From positions 372,001-436,000 of the forward strand of contig JADKJE010000003.1 in the NCBI GenBank assembly GCA_016722515.1: a DNA stretch of 64,000 nucleotides, written 5' to 3'. Numbering within the stretch: position 1 is the first letter of the stretch; each line of letters begins with the position of its first letter. The notes below the pieces were generated by a model. That model did no database searches and was not told where the DNA came from. It was given only the letters and a program-made list of their open reading frames with translations. The translations under genes and the position numbers were made by a program. Origin of the DNA: Alphaproteobacteria bacterium (GTDB taxonomy: Bacteria > Pseudomonadota > Alphaproteobacteria > Rickettsiales > JADKJE01). Positions 16,437 through 25,806 of this stretch are shown here, in pieces.

Positions 16437-18656
16437 TTAAAACTTGTTATCGCGAGGAAAACCAACTGGAGGCATGCGTCCTTGTGTGCCGCGTTTACCA
16501 AACCAGGCGGTAAGGTCGGTTTCTGTACGGGTGCGGTCACCGAGACGCCAGCTTAAGCCATTTTCTACATTAAAGCTAATCATATCACTTAAATGTGCTT
16601 GTTTATATTGCTGGAGTTTAACCCCCTGGCCGCGTTTCATTTCTGGTAATTCAGCTGTTTCAAAAATTAGCATTTTACGGTTAGTGCCAATAACCGCAAT
16701 ACGGTTACCTTCTAATGGGCGTGCAACCAATGCGCGGTCGCCTTCGCCCAGAACCAGAATCTGCTTACCATTTTTCGTTTGTGCCAGCAACTCAGTCGCA
16801 GGCACTACAAATCCTTTTCCACCTTCTGAGGCTACCATTACTTTCATATCTTCCTGATAAGGGAACATGCTGATAGGCACTTCTGTATCGGGGATATCGA
16901 CCAATAATCGTAATGGTTCGCCATAGCCCTTGCCTTTTTGAATACGGTCACACTGGATCGTGTGGAACCGCCCATCACTCGAAAAGACTAACAAATAATC
17001 AGTGGTATAGGTTTTGACCACAAAACATTCCTGGTCACCTTCCTTATATTTAATATCATTGGTATCTGCAGAATGTCCTTTGATAGCGCGAATCCAACCT
17101 TTCTCTGAATAGAGAATGGTAATGGCTTCTTTTTCAACAAAAGCTTCAATGGATAAAACTTTATCTCCTGTTGGAGCTTCGGCAAAAATAGTCCGGCGTT
17201 TGCCAAGCTCGGTATTGGAACCAAAGGTATCGCGAAGTTTTTTGGTCTCTTTGGTAATCATCTGCCAGCGCAGGGCTTCGTCACCTAATAATGTGATCAA
17301 TGAGTCCTTTTCAGCAGAAAGCGCGTCATGCTCGCGGCGGATTTCCATTTCCTCTAATTTTTTCAAGGAACGCAGGCGCATATTCAAAATGGCTTCTACC
17401 TGGACATCGGAAAGCCCCCATTTGGCCATCATCACTTGTTTGGGTTCTTCTTCCTCACGGATAATGCGAATAACTTCATCCAGATTAAGATAAGCGATCA
17501 GCAATCCACCCAACACTTCCAGGCGGTGGTCAATATGGCGTAGACGGTTATTGGCTTTGCGCACCAGCACATTCATGCGGTGGTCGAGATATTCCTGTAG
17601 CACTTCCCTTAAATCCATCACCCGTGGCACACCATCTGAACCCAACACGTTCATGTTGAGGTTAAAGCGGTTTTCAAGTTCCGTTAGTTTGAATACCGAT
17701 TCCATCAGCATCTGTGGATCAACCGAGCGGCTGCGTGGTTCTAAAATGATACGGATTTTATCGGAGGATTCATCACGGATATTGCCAAGCAAACTTAATC
17801 TTTTAGCTTTAAAGAGCGAAGCAAGCTTTTCAATTAAACGGGATTTTTGAACCTGATAGGGGATTTCGGTAATAACAATCTGGTATAGGCCGTGGCTTAA
17901 TTCTTCTTTTTCCCATTGGGCGCGGACGCGGATAGACCCCCTGCCCGATTCATACACTTTAATCAGTGCATCATGCGATTCGACAATTACGCCACCTGTT
18001 GGAAAATCAGGCCCTTTAACAATGCCAACCAATGTTTCAATTGAAGCAGCAGGATGTTTAATTAAATGAATCAGCGCATCTGCCAGCTCGGCTACGTTAT
18101 GCGGAGGAATCGACGTTGCCATTCCCACGGCAATCCCTTCCGAACCATTTGCCAATAAATTAGGAAAACCAGCAGGCAGCAATACGGGTTCTTGTTCCGA
18201 ACCATCGTAAGTATCACGGAAATCAACGGTATCTTCTTCAATGCTATCAAGCATAGCCATGGCTACTTCCGTAAGGCGTGCCTCGGTATAACGCATGGCG
18301 GCTGCATTGTCACCATCAATTGAGCCAAAGTTGCCCTGGCCTTCAACCAGTGGATAACGAACCGAGAAACTTTGCGCTAACCTAACCATGGTATCGTACA
18401 CAGCAACGTCACCATGCGGATGGTATTTACCGATGACGTCACCGACCACACGTGCGCATTTCTTAAAGCCGCTATCAGGTTTAAGTTTAAGTTGGAGCAT
18501 GGCGTAAAGTAGCCTGCGGTGAACTGGTTTTAGTCCATCCCGAACATCTGGTAATGAGCGTGACATAATCGTAGACATGGCATAAGAAAGATAACGCTCA
18601 CTCAGCGCATCAGTAAAGGCGACGGGCTGAATATTCTCGATAGCTGGTTCGGTCAT
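16437..18656 (-). CDS. parC: DNA topoisomerase IV subunit A
   Basis: The 739-residue protein has the type IIA topoisomerase A-subunit layout: VRDGLKPVHRRLLYAM near 38, the DNA-gate helix with KYHPHGD at 77-83, and the catalytic Tyr123 in AAAMRYTEARL. The coiled-coil tower and a C-terminal beta-pinwheel with short repeats follow (for example around GDRALVARP). Length and the lack of a full GyrA box favour ParC over GyrA. It decatenates daughter chromosomes with ParE, which is not in the window. The position of the fluoroquinolone-contact Ser (E. coli Ser80) is Val84 here. It stands upstream of umuC with 197 bp between them. Confidence 0.92.
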   Translation of the reverse strand: MTEPAIENIQPVAFTDALSERYLSYAMSTIMSRSLPDVRDGLKPVHRRLLYAMLQLKLKPDSGFKKCARVVGDVIGKYHPHGDVAVYDTMVRLAQSFSVRYPLVEGQGNFGSIDGDNAAAMRYTEARLTEVAMAMLDSIEEDTVDFRDTYDGSEQEPVLLPAGFPNLLANGSEGIAVGMATSIPPHNVAELADALIHLIKHPAASIETLVGIVKGPDFPTGGVIVESHDALIKVYESGRGSIRVRAQWEKEELSHGLYQIVITEIPYQVQKSRLIEKLASLFKAKRLSLLGNIRDESSDKIRIILEPRSRSVDPQMLMESVFKLTELENRFNLNMNVLGSDGVPRVMDLREVLQEYLDHRMNVLVRKANNRLRHIDHRLEVLGGLLIAYLNLDEVIRIIREEEEPKQVMMAKWGLSDVQVEAILNMRLRSLKKLEEMEIRREHDALSAEKDSLITLLGDEALRWQMITKETKKLRDTFGSNTELGKRRTIFAEAPTGDKVLSIEAFVEKEAITILYSEKGWIRAIKGHSADTNDIKYKEGDQECFVVKTYTTDYLLVFSSDGRFHTIQCDRIQKGKGYGEPLRLLVDIPDTEVPISMFPYQEDMKVMVASEGGKGFVVPATELLAQTKNGKQILVLGEGDRALVARPLEGNRIAVIGTNRKMLIFETAELPEMKRGQGVKLQQYKQAHLSDMISFNVENGLSWRLGDRTRTETDLTAWFGKRGTQGRMPPVGFPRDNKF

Positions 18657-18851
18657 AATGGCTCAATAGTCTAATAATGGAAATGTAAGGATTGAAACCC
18701 CATTATCCACGAATTTCTTACCAAAGACAAGGTTAGAAAACATATTTTCATAAGCCTAAGCACCAGGGTCATAAAATTCAGAGATTTTGTCTGGTATTTA
18801 ACATTGTTGTTTGAATAAAATTGAATCTATATAAATTCTATAGGAATTGTG

Positions 18852-18880
18852 TTGACAAGCACGAAGGGGCCTTTTATACT
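18852..18880 (+). promoter_or_regulatory. Sigma-70-type promoter of the amidotransferase gene
   Basis: TTGACA at 18852-18857 and TATACT at 18875-18880 are separated by 17 bp, close to consensus. It ends 46 bp before the GTG start at 18927. It overlaps the upstream part of the open frame, which shows that the longer frame starting at 18849 is not translated from its first codon. Confidence 0.7.
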
Positions 18881-18926
18881 CTATCTATCTGGTATAGATT
18901 TAACCATAAGACGAAAGAGGCTTCAC

Positions 18927-19619
18927 GTGACAGACATTATTATTGGTATCACCACACCAAATGTACGCACTGAAAATGCAATCCGTAAATGGGGGGCAAC
19001 ACCTCTTATTATCGATTCTGCATCGCTTATTGCTGGTCAAGCCTTACATGGTATCATTATCCCAGGAAACCGCTATGACGTCCCTCCTCGCTTATATGGT
19101 CAGGAAATTCATCCTCAGACCCAATTAGATGTCTCAACTGAGCGCCTCGATTTTGAAATCGCTGTTATCAACCATGCGTATAAGCAGCAGATACCTCTGC
19201 TTGCTATTTGTGGGGGAGCTCAATTATTGAATGTGGTCTTAGGTGGAACCCTCATACAGCATATACCTGATATTAAAAACGCTCAGGTTGACCATCGTCA
19301 GCCAGCGGGAACGCTTCAAGATCCTAGCCATTCCATATCTGTTTTGGAATCAAGCCGACGTTTGAGAAAGAGCGCTATTAGCAAAGCCTATGTCAATAGT
19401 GACCATCATCAAGCCATTGACGAACTAGGCAAAGACCTTGCTGTCATTGCGGTTGCTGAAGATGGTGTGATTGAAGGTGTAGAACATATGCACCATCCAT
19501 TTATGATGGGACTGCAGTGGCATCCTGAATATTTTTCTTCAGTGCTCGATGAACCTCTTTTTGATGCTTTTGTTGATGCAGCCTTTATTGCTTCACTCTC
19601 AAAACGTTTAGCTGCTTAG
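18927..19619 (+). CDS. Class I glutamine amidotransferase, gamma-glutamyl-GABA hydrolase (peptidase C26) type
   Basis: The triad parts are visible: nucleophile Cys in LLAICGGAQLLNV, and His-Glu in GLQWHPEYF near the C-terminus. VNSDHHQAID and the GGTLIQHIP segment are typical of the PuuD-like C26 family, which hydrolyses gamma-glutamyl amides. The family usually has CRGxQ; here the Arg is Gly. The GTG start at 18927 is chosen because AAGAGG lies six bases upstream and a strong promoter lies inside the longer frame. The length (230 aa) fits the family. The substrate is not certain. Confidence 0.85.
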   Translation: MTDIIIGITTPNVRTENAIRKWGATPLIIDSASLIAGQALHGIIIPGNRYDVPPRLYGQEIHPQTQLDVSTERLDFEIAVINHAYKQQIPLLAICGGAQLLNVVLGGTLIQHIPDIKNAQVDHRQPAGTLQDPSHSISVLESSRRLRKSAISKAYVNSDHHQAIDELGKDLAVIAVAEDGVIEGVEHMHHPFMMGLQWHPEYFSSVLDEPLFDAFVDAAFIASLSKRLAA

Positions 19620-19636
19620 GTTGAAGTGCTAGCTTC

Positions 19637-20410
19637 TTAAAACTTTGTAATGGTGCTTTTTGTATATTGTATTGACCTGTTCCGCCAATCGGCTGTTTGC
19701 TCAGAATGTTCATTATATCGTTGAGCAGAGCGTTTAATAAGCTCAACCGAAGATTTAGATACAGCCTTCTCTAGGTGAGACCAGTGTGTGTGTCCAGCTG
19801 AAGTTGCATTTGATTGGTTATATAACTCTTTTGCGCTAGCATCCTTGTCTTTAGAAGGCGTGTCTTTTTTTAACCAGTCTCCTAGATATGAAATTAATGT
19901 AAAATTATCTTGATGAAATTGTTTTTTCTGTTGGCAATAACCAACGGTCGTTCCATAACGTGCATACGAATCATTGATGGAATAGTTTTTAGTAGAAAAA
20001 TGCTCATAGATTCTGTTAAAGGCTAACGTCCGATTAATGGATAGTTGTCCCTCTAATGACTGATTGTTATTTATTAAATAAACAGTTATGTCATCCGTTT
20101 TAACATTTTTTTCCTGAAGAAACATGGTTACCAGCTCTAGGTCATCATAGTTATCACCGTTAAAATGAGCAGCAGCCGTTACATTTTTTAATCTATTTTC
20201 AATAACAAACACAGAACAGCAATATTCTAAGTTGGTAGTGAATATCATTGAAAATTGTTCAGATGGTTTATTTTCATTTAAGAATGGATTTCCCATACTA
20301 AATTCTATACCCTTTTCATCAATAATACTTATGCCCAAATCACCAAGATGACGTCTACCTAAGCCAGCAATTGAGTTTGAAACCCAACTAAGTATATCGT
20401 TTCTTTTCAT
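19637..20410 (-). CDS. Hypothetical protein with a CheD/CNF-like deamidase triad, candidate effector
   Basis: The start is the ATG at 20410, five bases after GGAGG; an ATG 12 bp earlier overlaps that site. From this start Thr59, Cys65 and His82 lie in TTNLEYCCSVFV and TAAAHF. The spacing (Thr-6-Cys-17-His) equals that of the CheD catalytic triad (Thr21, Cys27, His44 in Thermotoga), and AHF matches the CheD strand around His. CheD deamidates Gln in chemoreceptors, and the same fold occurs in toxins that deamidate host proteins. No che genes are nearby. The C-terminal 90 residues are Ser/Lys-rich and not recognised. The assignment rests on a short pattern only. Confidence 0.5.
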   Translation of the reverse strand: MKRNDILSWVSNSIAGLGRRHLGDLGISIIDEKGIEFSMGNPFLNENKPSEQFSMIFTTNLEYCCSVFVIENRLKNVTAAAHFNGDNYDDLELVTMFLQEKNVKTDDITVYLINNNQSLEGQLSINRTLAFNRIYEHFSTKNYSINDSYARYGTTVGYCQQKKQFHQDNFTLISYLGDWLKKDTPSKDKDASAKELYNQSNATSAGHTHWSHLEKAVSKSSVELIKRSAQRYNEHSEQTADWRNRSIQYTKSTITKF

Positions 20411-20783
20411 GCGATCCTCCATATAATGCTATCTATAAAAAAATAAAATATTATTTTTTATATATAAATATATAATTATACATATAATAATTCAACTTAT
20501 TTTTATAATCATTATTATGGATATTGCGCAGACCTTTGTAAATTGTAAAAACGAGCAAAGCAAAGCAACCCGTTTAGTTCTGATACCAGCAAGATCTCAG
20601 AGGCAAAAGAGACTTTTATATATGTAAAATTATATATAATTCTTGTTATAGCCTAAGAAATATACTATAATTGCGCGACCCAGGATGAAAATCACCCAGA
20701 TGTAAAGATCATACCTACATAAAGATCAACCGGAGATAAAAACTTAATTCTAAATTCAATAGTAATATTTAATAGGAGAGAAT
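20411..20783. other. AT-rich divergent intergenic region
   Basis: No gene seen. The first 150 bases are almost pure A/T with TATATA runs, and an ATATACTATAAT stretch near 20659 could be a -10 region for the RTX gene. TAGGAGAG at 20773-20780 is the ribosome-binding site for the GTG at 20784. Confidence 0.4.
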
Positions 20784-22352
20784 GTGTTTAAGAAAAAGCC
20801 AAGCAATAGTTCAAACAGTGGTTCAAACCATAATTCGAATCATAACTCAAATCATAACTCAAATAGCCATTCAAGTAACGAATCTGCTGACCAGAGCTCA
20901 ACCACAACGAACACAGTAACCAGTGCGGACAATTCTGCGACCGGTTATCGTACGGTTAATCTAGATAAACATATTACTATGATTGGTGACAGTGGGCATT
21001 TGCCTACATCAAAAGGTTATATTGATGTAAATGATCTAAAAAAACATCCCGAAATTCACCATCTCAGTGACCTTCCTCTTCACAACGGTAATTATACCTG
21101 GACGCAAAATGATACGATACGCGGTACAGATGTAACCGATGTCATCAAGGGAGCTACAGGTGACGACTCCCTGACTGGAAATGGTGGCGACGATTCCTTG
21201 TATGGCGGAGACGGAAATGACATTCTAAATGGTAATGTTGGAAATGATTATCTATCCGGTGGTAAGGGGAATGATACCCTGATTGGTGGAGCTGGTGCTG
21301 ATCTACTAAAAGGAGGAGATGGAAATGATGTGTTTGCGTTTTCGTCTGCTGTGGATGCAACAACAAAATCAGAGGATAAGATTAAAGATTTTACCCATGG
21401 AGTTGATAAAATAGATTTATCTGAAACGCATATTTCGTCATTTGCTGATCTACATATCGCTGATAAATCGGGTACTGCTGTGATTACCGATAGCGCAAAT
21501 GATTTTAAACTGACTGTCACTCATACTGGCACATTAGATGCAAGAGACTTCATATTCCATACAACCCCACAACCCAATCCGGATCCTACGGCAACGACTG
21601 GTGATGATCATCTTTCAAGTGTCGGTCATACAAGTATCGATCTTCTTGCGGGAAATGATACTTATACCAGTGCAGTTGGTACGGACATGATTACGGGTAA
21701 TGATGGTAATGATTTTATTACCTCAAGTGCTGGCGGTGATACCATCAATGGCAATAAAGGCGGAGACACGCTTGTTGGTTCTGGAGCTATTGCAGACTTC
21801 ACGCGTGGCGGTCAAGATAATGACTTAATCAACTATTCACAGTCAACGGCACATAACGTGTTATTCGGCGATATGGGCAGTGACACTATTATGGCTGGAT
21901 CAGGCAATGATACGGTTTTTGGCGGTGATGGCGAAGATGTGTTGATGGGTGGTAGTGGTCATAACCTTATCCAAGGCGATGCTGGCAATGATTTTATGCT
22001 TGGCGGCGCTGGTAATGATACATTATTGGGCCAGACAGGCAATGATACCATCATTGGTGGAGCAGGTGCCGACAATTTAACTGGTGGTGAGGGAAATGAT
22101 CTATTTATCTTTAATGCAACAACCGACTCAACCACTACAGCTTCAGACATTATTCACTTTGTTCATGGTGAAGATAAAATTGATTTGTCACATTTTAGTG
22201 AGCAATTGAGTTTTAGTGATCTTACCTTTGTTACAGAAAATGGTGTAACAACAGTTACGGACACGCATTCAAACTTCTCGTTTAAAGTGGAGCATACAGC
22301 AGCAGCGGCTACAACAGCTTCTGTACTGGATAGCTCAGATTTCATTTTCTAG
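20784..22352 (+). CDS. RTX-type calcium-binding repeat protein
   Basis: Start GTG at 20784, five bases after GGAGAG. Residues 1-45 are a basic start (MFKKK) followed by Ser/Asn/His repeats coded by 12-bp DNA repeats. Around 115-180 and 330-440 lie two blocks of nonapeptides GGxGxDxxx (such as GGDGNDILNG and GGAGNDTLLG) that bind Ca2+ in a beta-roll. Each block is followed by a similar domain of about 75 residues ending in DFIF, so the protein is an internal duplication. A C-terminal DFIF-type end is usual for type I secretion substrates. No ABC exporter or membrane-fusion gene is nearby. No enzymatic domain seen. Confidence 0.85.
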   Translation: MFKKKPSNSSNSGSNHNSNHNSNHNSNSHSSNESADQSSTTTNTVTSADNSATGYRTVNLDKHITMIGDSGHLPTSKGYIDVNDLKKHPEIHHLSDLPLHNGNYTWTQNDTIRGTDVTDVIKGATGDDSLTGNGGDDSLYGGDGNDILNGNVGNDYLSGGKGNDTLIGGAGADLLKGGDGNDVFAFSSAVDATTKSEDKIKDFTHGVDKIDLSETHISSFADLHIADKSGTAVITDSANDFKLTVTHTGTLDARDFIFHTTPQPNPDPTATTGDDHLSSVGHTSIDLLAGNDTYTSAVGTDMITGNDGNDFITSSAGGDTINGNKGGDTLVGSGAIADFTRGGQDNDLINYSQSTAHNVLFGDMGSDTIMAGSGNDTVFGGDGEDVLMGGSGHNLIQGDAGNDFMLGGAGNDTLLGQTGNDTIIGGAGADNLTGGEGNDLFIFNATTDSTTTASDIIHFVHGEDKIDLSHFSEQLSFSDLTFVTENGVTTVTDTHSNFSFKVEHTAAAATTASVLDSSDFIF

Positions 22353-22377
22353 GGCATTCATCAGACGTGTTGAAAAG

Positions 22378-22400
22378 GGCTCCTTCGGGAGCCTTTTTTT
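22378..22400 (+). terminator. Intrinsic terminator after the RTX gene
   Basis: GGCTCC (22378-22383), loop TTCG, GGAGCC (22388-22393), then seven T. It lies 26 bp after the RTX stop codon. Confidence 0.9.
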
Positions 22401-22548
22401 GAGCTCTCTCCCTTACACTTCAAGAATTGCGATTATGGCCAAAAGCCGACGCGCAACATCCCCATTCTTGAAGCGTGTTAGATCAGACAACCCTGTGTTT
22501 AATTAGCAATTTACTTGCCAGTCCTATCAAATAGATTATCCTGCTGGT

Positions 22549-23313
22549 ATGAATTTAGTTAAACCTTCCCCCATCCTCAACGAATCTGGCACCTTAACGC
22601 TAGGTAGCCTTGATGTTCCTTATCAAATCAAACGTTCTGCTAAACGCAGACGGACAATGGGAATGCGGATTCATAACCAGACAATCCTCCTGCTTGCACC
22701 GCTTAAAACGCCAACCAAAACATTATTGGAATTTGCGCAAAGCCGTCAACAGTGGATCATTAAGCAATTAGATCGGCAAGAATCAACCTCAGCCCTGTTT
22801 AATCATTTTCACGACGGACAGGTCATTTATGTTCTCGGAGATGCCAAGCGACTCTTCATTGACGACAGCGAAACCCACCCTCCCGGCTGTGAAGTAAATG
22901 AAACCCGTCTCCATGTTTTCATTATACCAACCTTGGATGCAGATGAACGCCATTACCGCATTTGGAAAGAAATAACCACGTGGTTTCGGCACCAGGCTCA
23001 CGACATTTTAAAACAGCGACTTGATCATTGGAGTAAAATTATGAATGTAAAATACTCCTCATTTCAATTATCAAGCGCTAAAAGTTACTGGGGGCTTTGC
23101 ACGCGCCATAATCAAATTAAACTCAATTGGAAATTAGTGATGACCCCTCTTCCCGTCATGGATTATGTCATTATTCATGAGTTGGCTCATATTTCTCAAA
23201 AGAACCATTCCCCTAGATTTTGGGCGATTGTTGCACGTTATGTTCCCGATTATAAAGCAAAACGCAAGGACTTACGTGATGGCCCTTATACCAGAGGAAT
23301 CAAGGTTATGTAG
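22549..23313 (+). CDS. YgjP-like (M48-type) metallopeptidase domain protein
   Basis: The C-terminal part contains VIIHELAHISQKNHSPRFW, the HExxH-like zinc motif with a third His, as in the YgjP/DUF45 family. The middle has YWGLCTRHNQIKLNW, also typical. Family members are presumed zinc proteases of unknown substrate. Length (254 aa) is normal. It stands between the RTX terminator and the CorA gene; the CorA start is 79 bp after the stop, so joint transcription is possible. Confidence 0.85.
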   Translation: MNLVKPSPILNESGTLTLGSLDVPYQIKRSAKRRRTMGMRIHNQTILLLAPLKTPTKTLLEFAQSRQQWIIKQLDRQESTSALFNHFHDGQVIYVLGDAKRLFIDDSETHPPGCEVNETRLHVFIIPTLDADERHYRIWKEITTWFRHQAHDILKQRLDHWSKIMNVKYSSFQLSSAKSYWGLCTRHNQIKLNWKLVMTPLPVMDYVIIHELAHISQKNHSPRFWAIVARYVPDYKAKRKDLRDGPYTRGIKVM

Positions 23314-23392
23314 TGGCTTCCTAAACAACCCTCTTGCCAGTTCCGTTTGCCTCGTGCACAATGGATAAAGTGGGGTATTGAGGAGAGTGAAT

Positions 23393-24367
23393 ATGGATGT
23401 TTTCAGCGTTAACCAGCAAGTTTTAAGCCGTTCGTTTATCGAGCCACCTTATTCGTTTCCAGAAAATATCGTGTGGATTGATCTCTTGCAGCCTACGCCT
23501 GAAGAAATACACGCCGTTGAAAAATTTCTTAATATCGATCTTCCTACCTCCGAAGAAATGGGGCAGATAGAAGTATCTAATCGCTTGTTTCAAGAAGGTA
23601 AATCGGTGTATATGACCACGAGTACCTTGATGAAAGCCTATTCCCACGAACCAGAAATTCGCCCAATTTCATTTGTTATTGTCGGCAATACACTGGTAAC
23701 GATCCGTTACGTAGAATCGACCCCCTTCAAGGATTTCATGTCCCATACATCCCGTTTGTCGCCCAACCAATACCATGCGGTTTATATTTTTATCGCCTTG
23801 GTTGGTGCGCTCACAAACCGTCTGGCAGATATTTTAGAACGGATTGGGCACGACGTGGATATGATTAACCGTAAAATGTTCAGGCATTCTACCCTTGAGC
23901 ATAAGCAGAAAATTGATTTCCAAGAAATCCTCTGGGAAATTGGCCGCAGTGGGGATTTAATTTCTAAAGTACGTGAAACGTTGGTTAGCATCAATCGTAT
24001 GGCCGTTTATTTTAGCCAGGTTGCCGCGACAATCGGTGGGACATTTGACGACAATACCTTGTTACAGACAGAAATCCATGATCTGCAGTCACTGCTGGAT
24101 CACGCCAGTTTTTTAACCAGCAAATTGAATTTTATTTTAGACGCCACGTTGGGCAAGATTAATATCGAGCAGAACGTCATCATCAAAATTTTCTCACTTG
24201 CTGCCGTTATTTTCCTGCCCCCGACTTTGGTCGCCAGTACGTATGGTATGAATTTTAAATTGATTCCTGAATTGGATTTTAAATTTGGTTACCCTATGGC
24301 GTTAGGTTTCATGGTATTATCGGCGGTAATAACCTACCAGTTTTTTAAGCGTAAAGGCTGGCTGTAA
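23393..24367 (+). CDS. corA: CorA-family magnesium/divalent cation transporter
   Basis: The C-terminus has two transmembrane helices with the CorA signature YGMNF between them (ASTYGMNFKLIP). The N-terminal ~240 residues form the cytoplasmic alpha/beta and long-helix domain. CorA forms pentameric Mg2+ channels in the inner membrane. The ATG at 23393 is preceded by GAGGAG; an upstream TTG in the same frame would overlap that site. At 324 aa it has the usual length. Confidence 0.9.
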   Translation: MDVFSVNQQVLSRSFIEPPYSFPENIVWIDLLQPTPEEIHAVEKFLNIDLPTSEEMGQIEVSNRLFQEGKSVYMTTSTLMKAYSHEPEIRPISFVIVGNTLVTIRYVESTPFKDFMSHTSRLSPNQYHAVYIFIALVGALTNRLADILERIGHDVDMINRKMFRHSTLEHKQKIDFQEILWEIGRSGDLISKVRETLVSINRMAVYFSQVAATIGGTFDDNTLLQTEIHDLQSLLDHASFLTSKLNFILDATLGKINIEQNVIIKIFSLAAVIFLPPTLVASTYGMNFKLIPELDFKFGYPMALGFMVLSAVITYQFFKRKGWL

Positions 24368-24415
24368 AAAGACATGGACGTTTTGATTTATTCTATGGTT
24401 GGTTGGCGTTGATTA

Positions 24416-25789
24416 TCAAACGGAGCATCCTTCCTCTAATAATCCCCTCACCTCGTCCTCTAACCGTTCGAGGGCTTCTTTACTTTTGCCTTCTGCACGC
24501 CAGACAATCACTGGTTGTGTGTTTGACGCCCGCACCAGCCACCAGCCATCAGGCGTTGTCACGCGGATGCCATCGATATCTAATACAGAATGGCCAGGTC
24601 GACCGTGGATCATTTGTTTAATGTTACTGACCAATGCTTCGGCTTTATCGCTTTCGCAGGGAACTCGGTGCTCCAGGGTGCTGAAGGTTTCGGGAATGGC
24701 ATCGATCATGTCTTTAAAGCTTTTACCGCTATCGGCAATAGCACGCAATAGGCGTACCCCGGCATAAATACCATCGTCATAACCAAAATATTCATCGGCA
24801 AAAAAGATATGGCCGCTCATTTCGCCGGCAAAGAGGGCTGATTCTTCTTTCATTTTGTGTTTGATCAGTGAATGGCCCGTTTTATAAATAATGGCACGGC
24901 CGCCTGCTTTTTCAATGCCTTCAAAGACAACCTGTGAACATTTAACATCGCCAATAATGGCAGCGCCAGGGTGTTTCTTTAATAAATCCTGGGCAAGCAG
25001 TAGCATAATTTGGTCGCCCCATAAAATGCGGCCACTGGCATCTACCGCACCGATACGGTCGCCATCACCATCAAAAGCCAGGCCAATGTCGCATTGGTTA
25101 GCTTGTACGGTTTCAATAAGCTGTGCTAAATTTTCAGCAACAGAAGGATCAGGATGATGCGCGGGAAATGTGCCGTCAATCACGGTATTAATAGCCACAT
25201 GTCCACCGGGCAGCTGCTCGATGAGTGCTTCAACCACCTCACCCGCAGCACCACTGCCTGGATCCCATGCGACCGAAAAAGGCAGATCACGTCCTGCAAG
25301 TACCGAAGCCAGTGTTTCTACATACGTTTCCTGAACGTCTTCAAATGACACACTTCCAGACGCCTGCCGCACATCACCCTCTCTCAGGCGCAGTTGAAAA
25401 TCCTGGATATCCTCCCCGTAAAAAGGAGCGGTCGCACGCGAAAATTTTAAACCATTATGGTGCCCTGGATTATGCGAGCCAGTCACCATCACACCACCAT
25501 CAGCTTTTAATTCACGAACCGAAAAATATAGCATGGGCGATGGTCCCAGCCCTACCCGAATTACTTCAGCGCCAGATGCCATCAACCCTTTCACCAGCTC
25601 TTCTTCCATTCTAGGTGAGGAAAGCCTACCATCTAATCCCACACAGATACGGCAACGCCCGCTTTCTTGATAAATCTTGGTCGCAAATAAACGCCCCAGA
25701 TGATAGGCATCGATTGGGTTCAGCGTATCGCCAGCGATTCCCCGGACATCATAAGCGCGTAAAATAGAAGGATGGAATTGGTGTTTCAT
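24416..25789 (-). CDS. Phosphomannomutase/phosphoglucomutase
   Basis: This is a four-domain alpha-D-phosphohexomutase. It has the phosphoserine loop VTGSHNP (Ser105), the metal loop DGDGDRIG near 240, the sugar loop GEMSGH near 318, and the phosphate loop RASNTQP in the C-terminal domain. It interconverts hexose-6-phosphate and hexose-1-phosphate for LPS or exopolysaccharide precursors (ManB/AlgC type). The length (457 aa) fits. The convergent 3' end lies 48 bp from corA. The sugar preference cannot be told from the sequence. Confidence 0.92.
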   Translation of the reverse strand: MKHQFHPSILRAYDVRGIAGDTLNPIDAYHLGRLFATKIYQESGRCRICVGLDGRLSSPRMEEELVKGLMASGAEVIRVGLGPSPMLYFSVRELKADGGVMVTGSHNPGHHNGLKFSRATAPFYGEDIQDFQLRLREGDVRQASGSVSFEDVQETYVETLASVLAGRDLPFSVAWDPGSGAAGEVVEALIEQLPGGHVAINTVIDGTFPAHHPDPSVAENLAQLIETVQANQCDIGLAFDGDGDRIGAVDASGRILWGDQIMLLLAQDLLKKHPGAAIIGDVKCSQVVFEGIEKAGGRAIIYKTGHSLIKHKMKEESALFAGEMSGHIFFADEYFGYDDGIYAGVRLLRAIADSGKSFKDMIDAIPETFSTLEHRVPCESDKAEALVSNIKQMIHGRPGHSVLDIDGIRVTTPDGWWLVRASNTQPVIVWRAEGKSKEALERLEDEVRGLLEEGCSV

Positions 25790-25806
25790 AACTACTAAAT
25801 ACCTTA

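Noticed and set aside
16280..16513. Plus-strand frame next to the umuC palindrome, considered as umuD
   Set aside because: It has no UmuD/LexA peptidase motif, overlaps parC and looks random.
24399..24767. Plus-strand frames in the phosphohexomutase region
   Set aside because: They are antisense shadows of a clear gene.
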